NCBI GenBank assembly: GCA_964016875.1
Contig: OZ024730.1
Location: 28,807,295 to 28,871,294 of the forward strand
Direction of reading: 5' to 3'
DNA: 64,000 bases
Source: Fallopia convolvulus
Taxonomy: Eukaryota > Streptophyta > Magnoliopsida > Caryophyllales > Polygonaceae
Shown here: piece by piece, positions 47,801-57,198 of the stretch
Layout: each line of letters begins with the position of its first letter
How positions within the stretch are numbered: position 1 is the stretch's first letter
Made by a program: the position numbers and the translations under genes
Notes under the pieces: generated by a model
What the model was told of the DNA's origin: nothing
The model's database searches: none
What the model saw: only the letters and a program-made list of their open reading frames with translations

Positions 47801-48246
47801 ACTTTGCAGGGCACTTGGTTGACAGAAAGAGCACTTCAGGAATGGCCCAGTTCCTAGGGTCTTGCTTAGTTTCGTGGGGATCTAAAAAGCAAAACTCAGT
47901 GGCACTCTCCACAGCTGAAGCTGAATATGTGGCTGCCGCATCATGCTGTGCCCAAGTTCTATGGCTTAAGTCACAACTCCAGGATTACGGTATGTCCTTT
48001 GGCCCAGTTCCCATACTCTGTGACAACACTAGTGCCATAAATATTTCCAAAAATCCTGTGCATCATTCTAGAACTAAGCATATTGATATAAGGCATCACT
48101 TTCTACGTGACAATGTTGAGAATGGGAACATTTCGATGGAACACTGTAGAACTGAAGAGCAAATTGCGGATATTCTTACCAAAGCTTTAGACAGACGTCC
48201 CTACCAGCGTTTTCGAATGCTTCTAGGGATGATAACTCTAAACTAA
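44887..48246 (+). CDS. pol: Pol polyprotein of element E (protease, integrase, RT, RNase H)
   Basis: 1,119 codons without a stop; the frame opens just after a TAG and has no early ATG, so it needs readthrough, frameshift or splicing from gag. Protease active site DSG at 12-14 (WFIDSGCSNHMTG). Integrase zinc region H142, H147, C176, C179; catalytic D207 (HMDLCGP), D270 (RSDHGTEF), E306 (NGVVERKN), 35 residues between the last two. RT with YQMDVKTAFLNG, ALYGLKQAPRAWYD and YVDD at 806-809. RNase H with YTDADFAG, STAEAEYVA and TKHIDIRHHF, ending in EEQIADILTKAL. A Ser/Glu/Asp-rich spacer separates integrase from RT. All catalytic residues are present. Confidence 0.97.
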   Translation: MAVRGNSTWFIDSGCSNHMTGNKDILISLHTHAEGGHVSFGNKNKGEVIGKGEVLLNKSIKVSNVNLVKDLGYNLLSVSQMCDQGNNIVTFDSDECLVINKKTNKVILRGRRYNNVYVVDTNFEPPMKLCLASSQDDTELWHRRLGHAGVNQILKLYLQDLVIGLPRINLEGVKMCEACVRGKQTRTSFKPKKVVSTTRSLELIHMDLCGPMRTASYGGKRYMYVLIDDFSRFTWVIFLKAKSQAFEEFEPFIKRTEVSLGLKLKAIRSDHGTEFQNSEFLNFCEQNGISHNFSAPRTPQQNGVVERKNRTLEDMARTMMIESGVPEYFWTEAISTATYILNRAMTRPLINKTSYELIKGRKPNISHLRTFGCTCFVHNNGKDNLGKFDPRSDEGIFLGYSSQSKAYRVYNKRTKKIEESIHVVFNEKSVKMGTETQGKGTLFKLVRHEDEDDDEDEPRKRDEDYPSASNIPQPGNNDEGPTLTDQTFLEAPSSKEPQDTSNSLEVPSSGNNSAVPQDNTLPESSIQGEQRGNLPEISEETSNEEAGDESSHDKETPTEDDTHAKELTHTRTFQQRKDHPLEHIISSLVKGVQTRSSLNNFCAFNAFVSMVEPKNIKEALKDPDWIQAMQEELHQFERNKVWKLVPRPKNKNIIGTRWVFRNKLDDTGAVARNKARLVAQGYRQEEGIDYDETFAPVARIEAIRLLIAYGAHKGFKLYQMDVKTAFLNGHLKEEVYVAQPPGFEDEKMPNHVYFLERALYGLKQAPRAWYDRFAQFLLSHGYIRGSIDKTLFLKKESKDILIVQVYVDDIVFGATNETLVEKFKDLMSIEFEMSLIGELTFFLGLQISQTKEGTKIHQQKYIKEMLVKYGMEQSKPIDTPISPNSRLNADETGISVDQRNYRGMIESLLYLTASRPDIMFSVCLCAHFQANPKESHLKEVKRIFRYLKGNNNLCLWYPRNSSLELIAYTDADFAGHLVDRKSTSGMAQFLGSCLVSWGSKKQNSVALSTAEAEYVAAASCCAQVLWLKSQLQDYGMSFGPVPILCDNTSAINISKNPVHHSRTKHIDIRHHFLRDNVENGNISMEHCRTEEQIADILTKALDRRPYQRFRMLLGMITLN

Positions 48247-48994
48247 ACAAGTCCCTGTTTATCTCTCTCTCAATGCCTGACTAGTTTATCTAAAAGTGCA
48301 TGATAAGGAACTTGGATTCGTTGCTTTCACTATGCCATGATTACTAGTCTAGAGAAAAATGTGTACAAAGGAACTCTATTTCTTTTGGCCCAAAATGATC
48401 AACCAGAGTTCCCTTTATCCCTCATTACAAGCCACCATGACGGTTGATCATATGACCCACCTTGAGCTAGGGACCAGACAAATGCTTCTCATGAGCCAAA
48501 ACATTTCCTTTATCGAGTTGCAAATTGTCTGGTTCCCTTTGAGTTCCCTAGCCCCACAAAAAGATGAGTGTGAAGTTCCCTCAACCACTTCACTCTCCTT
48601 GACCTTGAAAAGATCATGGGAACTGCTGCATCTACAAAGGGAACACTGACTAATCTTCAAAGAAAAACCGTCACTTGGGAAGCGGACTTTCGTGTCAGAA
48701 GCTCTGAAGCGTTACAGGCCAAGTATTCAAAATTTGAAAAGGACTTCCCAAGAGATTGTGACGCGTGTCCAAAAGCGTGCTTGAGAAGTTGAAACGGCGC
48801 CCCACGTTCATTGGGCAACGGTTATCGAGGTTATTCCACTTCCCTTTCTACCCTTCACCTCCTCTCTCCTTTAAAACCCCTCTTTGCCATTTTTAGGCCC
48901 TTTACTCCATCCTACATCCCTGTCATTCGTCTTCCACAAATCCCTTTCACTCTCTTTTCAAGAAACCTCCAAAACCTCCCAAATTCTTACAAAA
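48247..48994 (+). other. Spacer between pol and ORF3 of element E
   Basis: About 750 bp with only short frames. It carries many GGGAAC/GTTCCC hexamers (for example near 48408, 48538, 48578 and 48638). C/T-rich towards the ORF3 start. No promoter or splice site stands out. Confidence 0.7.
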
Positions 48995-51082
48995 ATGGCC
49001 CCTCAACACACATTCGCACAAATCAATGAGTGGGTACTTGCCAATCCTCGCACTCTTTTCATCACTCAACTGAACGAGATTGAGCAAGAACAAGACCCAA
49101 CCATGAAGGATGTCCTCATTCAAGGGCTATACAATCAAGTAAGCCCCTTCTTGCCCCCTCCTCCTCCTCAGGTCGACGAAACCGTCTCCTGGACCTCTTC
49201 CTCCTCCGAATCTCTTCCTCTTCCACCTCCAACCACCAACACCTCCTCCGGAGTTGTCATCGTTGACAACTTCGGAGATGCTCGCCCCTCCATCAATGAA
49301 AAACCCCGTAAATCCAAACATCGCCACTCATCCAAACATCGCCATTCATCAAAAGATCCCTCAAAATCCAAAAAATCCAAACACTCCCACGACCCATCAA
49401 AATCCAAAAAGCGTACACACTCTGAGGCCTCTGAATTTTCGGAGCCCAGAAAGAAGGCTTTCTTCCGCTTTGAGGACTACCTGAACTGCTCCAAGGAGAG
49501 TTCTTGTGCTCCCAAACCTCCCTACCCCTTTCCTTCCGACGATGGGAACTCCGAATCCCAGAGTCTACTTCCCTCTTCCTCCTCCATCCCTCCTCTTCAA
49601 ATCGAGGGACCTCCTCCGCCACCTCCTCCAGTTCCCACCACGATGGGAACTCCAACATCCCAACCACCTTCTCCTTCCTCACCAAAACACATCTCCACCA
49701 CTCCCATCTCTGCTTCGGGGATCTCTCCTCCACAGGACCACAGATCCCTTCCTCCTCCTTCTACTCAACTCACAACCCCTATTCCTTCCTCTCCTCTCCC
49801 CTCTTCCATCACGTCTCCCACCACCACCAAACTCCCCTCTCCCTCACCATCCAAAAGTACCGTCGCCCTCTCCTCAGACGACGACGATCTTCCTCTTTCT
49901 GTGGTCATCGACAAAATGACCAAAGACCCTCCTCCGATCATTATGGGAACTTTGGAGGAGGAAGCCCAACTCAAGGCCATCGAGGAAGAACTCAACAGGG
50001 GTCCCTCTGAGCACACAGTCTCCCAAGGGACAAAGTCCCCGGAAAAGGTTGCTCCTCAAGAGCCAACAGAGACAAGGGACCTAGCACCAGCTGGAGGTGC
50101 TGAGGCAACAACAAGTCATCCTGGAGATGACGCGGAGGGCTCGGGTTCGAGCTCCTCCGAGGAAGAAGGGACCTCCCATGATGAGGTCGAAGAAGAAGAA
50201 GAAGCTCCAGCTACAAAGGAGCCAGCACGCATCCCTACACCTGGACACCAAATGGTGGTGTCCGCGAGTTCCCCACCACCAAGGGACCGCGTGCTTATGA
50301 TCGAAGCGGCTGCACCCCCTCAGCAGAAAGGACCTCGCACGGTCTCTAGGGGGAACAAATCCAAAAGCAAGTCAAAGAAGGGGAAGGGGACCACCAAGCA
50401 TCATGTCACTGAGCGCCGAAAGCTTCTTCCTCACCTCATTGTTTCCAAAGAGGTGCTAACTGAAAATGGTCTGGAGGAACTGTGGGAACTGATCAAGGCC
50501 CAGGGCTGGGAGAGACTCTGCCAAGAAACTGTGAGAGTAGATCCCTCACAAGTGCGTCAATTCTACAACAACTTCACTATCACCAATGACGGCACTCAGG
50601 GAACTCTCTCCCACGAAGGCGACGAGTTCATTTTTACAACGTCTACGATCCGCCTTCAACTCCAGGTCCCTGGTCAAGGGCTTAGCGAGGTGCCCAGCAA
50701 GCTCTGGGGCGACTTCAACAGCGCCGAGGTGTACAACACAATTTTTGAGGGTCGGGTTCCCTCTAAGGTCCTCTCGACGCATCATCTGTCCTTGGTCGCC
50801 AAGCTCGCTCACCAATTCATCATCAACGTGGTGATCCCACGCCAAGAAAAGCGCCTGGTCGTCAACATCCCCGATGCCATCATCCTCTACCACTTCCTCC
50901 TCAAGAAGCCCATCAATCTTCCCCGAATTATCCTTGGGCACATGGAAAAGTGCATGGCCTCCAAGTCCCACTCCCTTCCCTACTCCGGGCTGATCAAGAA
51001 GCTCCTACAAAAAGAGGGTCTCTACGATGCCTCTAAAGACGAAATCGAGCTTGGAAGGGAACTGGACATTACAGTTGCCTAG
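48995..51082 (+). CDS. ORF3 (env-like position) of element E, plant transposon-protein domain
   Basis: 695 residues from the ATG at 48995 (context AAAAATGGCC, like gag); an in-frame ATG at 48884 would add 37 residues. It begins MAPQHTFAQINEWVLANP. A long Pro/Ser/Thr-rich region with HRHSSK repeats follows, then an acidic SSSSEEE...EEEEE segment and a basic KSKSKKGKG patch. The C-terminal ~200 residues are folded-looking and conserved in F (LWELIKAQGWERL, VRQFYNNF, TIRLQLQVPGQGL, LSLVAKLAHQFI). That domain resembles the 'putative plant transposon protein' domain found in extra ORFs of plant retroelements. No signal peptide or clear membrane segment is seen, so an envelope role is not supported. 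The function is unknown. Confidence 0.87.
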   Translation: MAPQHTFAQINEWVLANPRTLFITQLNEIEQEQDPTMKDVLIQGLYNQVSPFLPPPPPQVDETVSWTSSSSESLPLPPPTTNTSSGVVIVDNFGDARPSINEKPRKSKHRHSSKHRHSSKDPSKSKKSKHSHDPSKSKKRTHSEASEFSEPRKKAFFRFEDYLNCSKESSCAPKPPYPFPSDDGNSESQSLLPSSSSIPPLQIEGPPPPPPPVPTTMGTPTSQPPSPSSPKHISTTPISASGISPPQDHRSLPPPSTQLTTPIPSSPLPSSITSPTTTKLPSPSPSKSTVALSSDDDDLPLSVVIDKMTKDPPPIIMGTLEEEAQLKAIEEELNRGPSEHTVSQGTKSPEKVAPQEPTETRDLAPAGGAEATTSHPGDDAEGSGSSSSEEEGTSHDEVEEEEEAPATKEPARIPTPGHQMVVSASSPPPRDRVLMIEAAAPPQQKGPRTVSRGNKSKSKSKKGKGTTKHHVTERRKLLPHLIVSKEVLTENGLEELWELIKAQGWERLCQETVRVDPSQVRQFYNNFTITNDGTQGTLSHEGDEFIFTTSTIRLQLQVPGQGLSEVPSKLWGDFNSAEVYNTIFEGRVPSKVLSTHHLSLVAKLAHQFIINVVIPRQEKRLVVNIPDAIILYHFLLKKPINLPRIILGHMEKCMASKSHSLPYSGLIKKLLQKEGLYDASKDEIELGRELDITVA

Positions 51083-51085
51083 AAG

Positions 51086-51283
51086 ATGAGGCACTCGAAG
51101 CCTGTAGAGGAAGCGGCTCCCCTAGAGTCTGGTACACAAGAGGGGAACTCCTCAGTGTTGCTCCGCATCGCCAACACCCTCGATCAGATTGCTAGGGACC
51201 AGGCAGTGTTGGCCAGAGGACAAGAAAAGCTTACACAAGTCCTTACGCGCCTTTGTGACGCCTTGTTCCCTCAGAGCCCATGA
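51086..51283 (+). CDS. Small ORF4 directly after ORF3 of element E
   Basis: 65 residues, MRHSKPVEEAAPLES..., with a heptad-like helix (LLRIANTLDQIARDQ, RGQEKLTQVLTRL). It is in the same frame as ORF3, separated only by TAG-AAG. Fragment F keeps the same arrangement (TAA-AAG-ATG) and about 85% of the residues. It may be translated by reinitiation or as a readthrough extension of ORF3. No known family recognised; a coiled-coil interaction module is a guess. Confidence 0.65.
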   Translation: MRHSKPVEEAAPLESGTQEGNSSVLLRIANTLDQIARDQAVLARGQEKLTQVLTRLCDALFPQSP

Positions 51284-51687
51284 TCTCTCCCTTCTTGTTC
51301 CCTTAATCCAAAAATGACCACAAATTGTACTTGGGTTCCCATTGTACACATTCTCTTAAGTAATGAAATGGTCTTCATTTTGATTGCGTGTTCCATTCTT
51401 TCCTAATATTGCTTTGCTTAATTTTCGATGATGTCAAAAGGGGGAAAGATAAAAAATGTGAGATGAGTTAAAAGTTTAAGTTATCACAGACCACGCATAA
51501 GCTAAGGGGGAACAATTGCATAAAAAGCCTAATAGGAACTTTGTGTCTCACCAGAAGTGGCTCCCTAAATCTAAATGTCTCACTAAGAGTGACTTCCCAA
51601 AATCATACTTAGGAACTCATCAGCATATCATTCATTGAAATACTTGCATTTTTGTGATGGGTTTGTCATCATCAAAAAAGGGGAAAT
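51284..51687 (+). promoter_or_regulatory. 3' region of element E with polypurine tracts
   Basis: The PPT AAAAAAGGGGAAAT abuts the 3' LTR (51674-51687) and primes plus-strand synthesis. A second run, TCAAAAGGGGGAAAG, lies near 51434-51448. More than one PPT-like run upstream of the 3' LTR is known for Sireviruses. Confidence 0.85.
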
Positions 51688-52735
51688 TGTTGGGACGTTG
51701 ATGGGACCTCTGGTTCTAAGCAACGGATCACCGATTCACTTCTCTTTAACTTTTGATAATGACAAATACCATAGGGAACTAATGTGGTTTGTTCAAGTAT
51801 TTCTAAGGAACACAGGTACAACCAAGAACTATGAATGACAAAGCCACTGCTAGCCACAATGAAGAGTTTCCATCAAGGGAACTCTGAAGAGGAAAGTTCC
51901 CATGAAGTGGGAACTCCCAGAAACAAAAACACAAGCTTACAACGATGAAGAGTTTCCATCAAGGGAACTCTGGAGAAGTCAGTTCCCATGAAATGGGAAC
52001 TCACATGTGAAGACAACGACCGTTCAGCGCAGATCGCGGGATTCTGTCTCAGACAGCCAGAGGGAACAGTCTGAGGATCAGACTGTCACGCTTCATCCAA
52101 CGGTCCGATTGATTCAAGAAGTTGACCTAGTTCAAACCAAAGTCACATGTGAAGAAAGTACAACTTGGGCATCAAGCAAAGGGCATTTTGGACACAAACG
52201 AAAGATGCGACTGCCCAAGACAAATGGACTATAAAGCCAAATGAATAGTACTCGGTCTGAGTACTTCTCCCAGAACTTACAAACACCCACATTAGAGAGA
52301 AGAAAGAAAAGGAAGAGAAGTCCCCGCCGGCGAGTGTGTAATCTCGACGACGGTGAAGCTGAAGTTCCCTGAAGCAAGGGAACTGAGAAGTCAGTGTAAG
52401 GGTTGAGTTACTTGTGTTTTGCTGTTGTGAGCTTAGGAACTCAGTTGAGAGGATTTACTAGTGTTGCTAGAGTTAGGAAGAACTTGTAGGAACAGAGAAG
52501 TGTAAATCCGGCTGTGTAACTAAGGAACAAAGCAATCAATATAAGTAAGTCATTCAAAATCCTCCAAGCGGAGGTAGAGGTTTACCCATACAACTAGTTG
52601 GTTGTAGTGGGGTTCCTCTATAAAGGAACTGTCCCTTTAACTGTTTTTATTACTTGCGATTATTTACTTCCGCTGCCTTGGGAACAGCTTAACTGCCAGT
52701 TCCCAAGCTCACTGCTAACCCATTACGATCCAACA
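51688..52735 (+). repeat. 3' LTR of element E
   Basis: 1,048 bp, offset 9,854 from the 5' LTR with no indel. Differences seen include GTTTTGATA/CTTTTGATA, AGGTAACT/AGGGAACT, ACGAAG/ACCAAG, CAGGAAG/CAAGAAG and CAGCGT/CAGTGT. Confidence 0.97.
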
Positions 52736-52740
52736 CCTTC
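52736..52740. repeat. Target-site duplication of element E (right)
   Basis: CCTTC, matching 41829-41833. Confidence 0.95.
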
Positions 52741-54072
52741 TAAGCTCGATTTCGTCTTTAGAGGCGTCGTAAAGACCCTCTTTTTGTAGGAGCTTCTTGA
52801 TCAGCCCAGAATAGGGAAGGGAATGGGACTTGGAGGCCATGCACTTCTCCATGTGCCCAAGGATGATTCTGGGAAGGTTGATGAGCTTCTTGAGGAGGAA
52901 GTGATAGAGGAGGATGGCATTAGGGATGTTGACGACCAGACGCTTCTCCTGGCGAGGGATAACCACATTGATGATGAATTGGTGAGCAAGCTTGGCGACC
53001 AGGGAGAGATGGTGTGTCGAGGGAACTTTGGAGGGAACCCGACCCTCGAAGATGGTGTTGTACACTTCAGCGCTATTGATGTCCCCCAGAGCTTGTTGGG
53101 CAATTCATTGAGCCCTTGTCCTGGGACCTGAAGCTGAAGGCGGATTGTCGACATTGTAAAAATAAACTCGTCGCCTTCATGGGAGAGATTTCCCTGAGTG
53201 CAGTCGTTGGTGATAGTGAAGTTGTTGTAAAACTGACGCACTTGTGAGGGATCTACGCTCACAGTTTCTTTGCAGAGTCTCTCCCAGCCCTAGGCCTTGA
53301 TCAGGTCCCACAGTTCCCCTAAGCCGTTGTCAGCTAACACGTCTTCAGAGATGATGAGCGGAGGAAGGAGCTTCCGGCGTTCATCCACAGGGTGCTTCGT
53401 GGAAGAGGTCCCCTTCCCCTTTCTTGTAGTGCTCTTTGACGTGTTCCCCCTAGAGACCGTGCGAGGTCCTTTCTGCTGAGGGGGTGCAGCGGCTTCAATC
53501 ATAAGCACGCGGTCCCTTGGTGGTTGGGAACTCGTGGACACCACCATTTGGTGTCCAGGTGTTGGGATCCGTGCTTGCTCCTTAGCAGCTGGAGCTTCTT
53601 CTTCTTCTTCGACCTCATCTTGGGAGATCCCTTCTTCCTCGGAGGAGCTCAAACTTGAGCCCTCCGCGTCATCTTCAGGATGATTTGTTGTTGCCCCAAC
53701 ACCACCAGCTGGTGCGGGGTCCCTCCTCTTCGTGGGCTCTTCTGGAGCCACCTTTTCTGGGGACTTTATCCCTTGGGAGACTGTGTGCTCAGTGGGGTCC
53801 CTGTTGAGCTCTTCCTCGATTGCCTTGAGCTGGGCCTCCTCCTCGGCAGTTCCCAAGAAAATGGGAGGAGGCTCCTTGGCTATTTTCCCAATGACCACGG
53901 AGATGGGAAGGTCATCGTCGTCTGAGGAAAGAGCGACGGTACTTTTGGATGGTGAGGGAGAGGGGAGTTTGGTGGTGGTGGGGGATGTGGTAGAGGTAGG
54001 TAGAGAAGAGGGAAGAGGAGTAAAGAGTTGGGTAGAAGGGGGATGAATGGATGTGGTGACTTGGGGAGTAGA
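52736..54072 (-). pseudogene. Old copia fragment F, right part (C-terminal half of ORF3)
   Basis: Minus-strand homologue of about 49800-51060 in E. It starts inside the Pro/Ser-rich region (cut by Athila LTR C at 54073) and runs through the acidic and basic segments (53898-53290). A nonsense change follows at 53290, where E's CAG (in KAQGWER) is TAG here. The conserved C-terminal domain continues from about 53262, with a frame change near 53070. It is interrupted by element E at the TSD. Several in-frame differences from E indicate long separation. It shows that the ORF3 domain is a family feature, not peculiar to E. Confidence 0.9.
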
Positions 54073-55454
54073 TGATCGCTCGGGAATGCGAGGGTCTAGA
54101 GATACAATTTATAACCCGACCCCGTTGTAGCACGTGGTGGGTGTCGAACACTCGGGAAGTCTACTTGATCGATGTGCCTAGACACTAGAAAGCTAGAAAG
54201 GAGAGCTTAAAACAAAGGAAAACAAGGAAAACAATCGGGACCGACACTGAGGTCACGTCGGGCCCGATGTTGGCGACAAGAGGAAGTCGGGACCGACATT
54301 GGGTAAGTCGGGCCCGAGGTAGCTGGGGTTGTCGAACTTCAAAGATTAAAAGTAGATCTTGGGCTTTTGGGTTCCTTCCCTAGTAGATTAAGGCTTTTCC
54401 ACCCCAATTCAAGCAATGAGTGATGATCGGACTAGGATCGAGTGCTTTCGCCCTCGTTCCAACCACTTCTACACCTCGATCATTGGGGAAATCCCCTTCG
54501 AAGCAAGGTCTTGAGATTGACACATGTTCACTTTCGCTACTTTGCCAATCACAAGCCTTGATTCCAAACTTTCGCAAGGAATTGTAGCTCTATGTAGAGT
54601 GGGTTCCTTAGATCAAACACTCAAGGCTATGGAATTGGGGTTTCTAGCCCAACCTAGCTAGGGTTTTCCCTCATAACCCAAGATCAAGGAGATCTACTCC
54701 ATGTGGCAAACAAAGAAAGCAAACAAATCAAAAGGGAAAGCAATCAACATCATCAATCTCAAAACAAAGCAAAGTTTCATTCAAATCAAAAGCAATCCAC
54801 AAATTCCAATCAAGTGTTTCCAAATCCACAAGATCAAAACAAAGCAAAGCAAATCTACCAACAAAACCTTCTTCTCCCTTGGCCGATTCTCTCTCTTCTC
54901 CTTCTCCTCTCCTTCCTCCTTGCTCTCCTAGTATCCTCTTGGTTCCTTGCTAAGTGTGGGAACCCCCAAATTAGAAGACAAGAGGGCCGTTTATAGATTA
55001 GATGAGGGGCAAAAGTGGAAGTCCACAATTTCGTGCCTTGGAGCCCAAGTAGTCCGGTGACCGACTCGAACCGACAAGGAAGACCTCGGGCCCGAGTTAC
55101 TGTGCATGTCGGTCCGAGGTTGGAAACTTCCAAGTCGGGCCTGGCGTTGTTGCAACTCGGTCCGAACCTCGTTCCACCTTCTTCTTGTTGGCTTTCCTCT
55201 TGTTCTTCTTCATGGCTTGCTCCTCTCTTTCCTCTTTAGCTCGGGCTTTGCTCCATGTCTCGATCCTCCTTCAAATTGATCCTTGGTTCATGCCAAATTA
55301 CATACAAAAATACATAAAACGCGCGTAGTCTCCGAATCTCATAGAAATACGGGAACTAAGCTAAAAAGGAACAAAACACACAAGAAAAGGGGAAAAAGAA
55401 ACATATTTACAAAGGAAATCATATATGAAAACACCACCAAATAAAGAGACATCA
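54073..55454 (-). repeat. 3' LTR of element C
   Basis: 1,382 bp, minus strand TGATGTCTC...GAGCGATCA. Homologous to the LTRs of A and B but clearly diverged. TCGGGCCCGA at 54258, 54308 and 55086. Confidence 0.94.
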
Positions 55455-57198
55455 AAATACCCCATACTTAAACTTGCTTGTCCTCAAGCAATAACAATGT
55501 AAGCAAGACCGAAACATAATCTTCAAGTAAAGCCTCGTATGAAAACACATTTTAAGCACAAGTGATTGATATTCAAGCAAGATTACATCGTCACACATGA
55601 TTAAGTGTTCCAAGGAATAGAGTCAATGCAACTAAGCCTCACTTTAGGGATATGTGAATGTGTATCACTCATCATGTGTTTGGGTTTAGCAATGAACACT
55701 CAAGCTCAAAATTCATGCAAGTAAGGACATTACTATTGAAGCTAATATCACCAATTCCTCCACCTAGAGATGACTAATACAAAGTACACAAAGAATTTCG
55801 AACTTGGCTCAATGGAGGTCCTCAAAGAGGTTCCATTCGGCCGGGTTGTAATGGGGCATTTGGTATTTCTTAAGGTGGGAATTATTTGGTCTTGTGGTGC
55901 TTACAATGGGGATTGAACAACCTAAACTCTCACCAACTTCACCAAAATTCCACAATTACTTTCACACTCACCCAAAAGACTTAACATTTTTCTCTTTTCA
56001 ACCCAATATTTCACTTAACATTCCACTTCATCTTTGCTCTTAGGCTTTTTGTTGGATTTTCCACACTTTCTCCATTTGGACTGACTTTCTTATGACATCG
56101 GGCCCGATGTTGCGTGTAACTCGGTCGGACCATTTTTCTTCACTTACGCCCTTTTCCTTCATTCCACTTTACATTTCCAACATTTTCTTTCTTTCTTTTC
56201 TTTCTTTTTCATTTTTGTACAACAAAGATGCACTACCCACATGATTCATAACAGCATTCTTTGCCCTTAAACCCAAGTGAATCTCAACTCTTCAAATACA
56301 ATCCAAACCTCTCTTCTAAAGTCCAATCCCATAAGGGTCAAGTCATATAAGGCTAGGAATAATATTTTTGAGGAGTTTCAAACAAAGGCTTAGGCTAGAA
56401 CGGGGCTACAAACAAAGGATTAACTTCATGGTAGGATATGGAACATTTATGTGACTAGAATAATAAAGTTCAAAATCAATGTGACAATGCTAGGACAAAT
56501 CTCATGACGGTCTTGGAAAATAGATAAACACCGCAATAGCAAGTTTTACTAAGCATGAATGAGCTAATCACACAAGAAACATGAGGGATATGCAAATATG
56601 AACAAGCATCCCTAAAATGGCCAAAAATCAATCTCACAAGGGTCACTCATACTTAGTTGCTTAAAAATCATCCTAGAACTCACATGTTCAATAAAACAAG
56701 CAAGATATCATGATCACATCAAAAGCAACATCATTTTAGAGGCTAAACTATCCAAAAATATGCAAAGGAATTTACATGCTCACATCATCATTAGCTTTTA
56801 TTTTGGCAATCTAAGATGGGAATTTCTAGTCCAAAACCTACAAAACACAAAATCTTTTTGTTGTTTTTAACACAATTTTTTCAATTTTTTTTTATGGATT
56901 TTTTGCAAAAAAATTCTCTAAAACCAAAAACTCATCCATTCAAGACCAAATTAATCATCCTTGTCTTTCATCAAATCACAAACCAAGAAGCAAACATCCC
57001 AAACACAAACTAAAACCAAAAAACAAATATCCTCAAAATAACAAACAAACATAAGCAAGTGAAATCATGAACACACTTACCCCCACCCCATACTTAAAAT
57101 TTTGATGTCCCCATCAAACAAGGAAACCAAAACTTAAAAGCAAGAGAGAAGAGTATGAAGAGCTCAGAATTTCTTATTCTTCAATGGCATGTCTAGGA
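55455..57198 (-). other. 3' noncoding region and PPT of element C
   Basis: Minus-strand TTTAAGTATGGGGTATTT next to the LTR (55455-55474) is the probable PPT. AAGTATGGGGTGGGGG recurs near 57081-57096, just after the integrase stop. TCGGGCCCGA at 56098. No ORF of note. Confidence 0.82.

Larger units (their letters stand above)
41834..52735 (+). mobile_element. Complete Sirevirus-type Ty1/copia element E (10,902 bp)
   Basis: Two 1,048-bp LTRs (TGTTGGGACG...GATCCAACA), the TSD CCTTC, an iMet-type PBS, gag, pol in copia order (protease, integrase, RT, RNase H), an additional 3' ORF and a polypurine tract. Large gag, an extra ORF after pol, and more than one PPT-like run fit the Sirevirus/SIRE lineage. 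By eye the LTRs differ at about 5 sites (about 0.5%), so insertion is recent. At the common plant rate of 1.3e-8 per site per year this is about 0.2 million years. It inserted into ORF3 of an older relative (F) in opposite orientation. Confidence 0.96.

Noticed and set aside
49127..50059. Several antisense and alternate-frame ORFs over ORF3
   Set aside because: Low-complexity shadows of the Pro/Ser-rich and acidic codons of ORF3.
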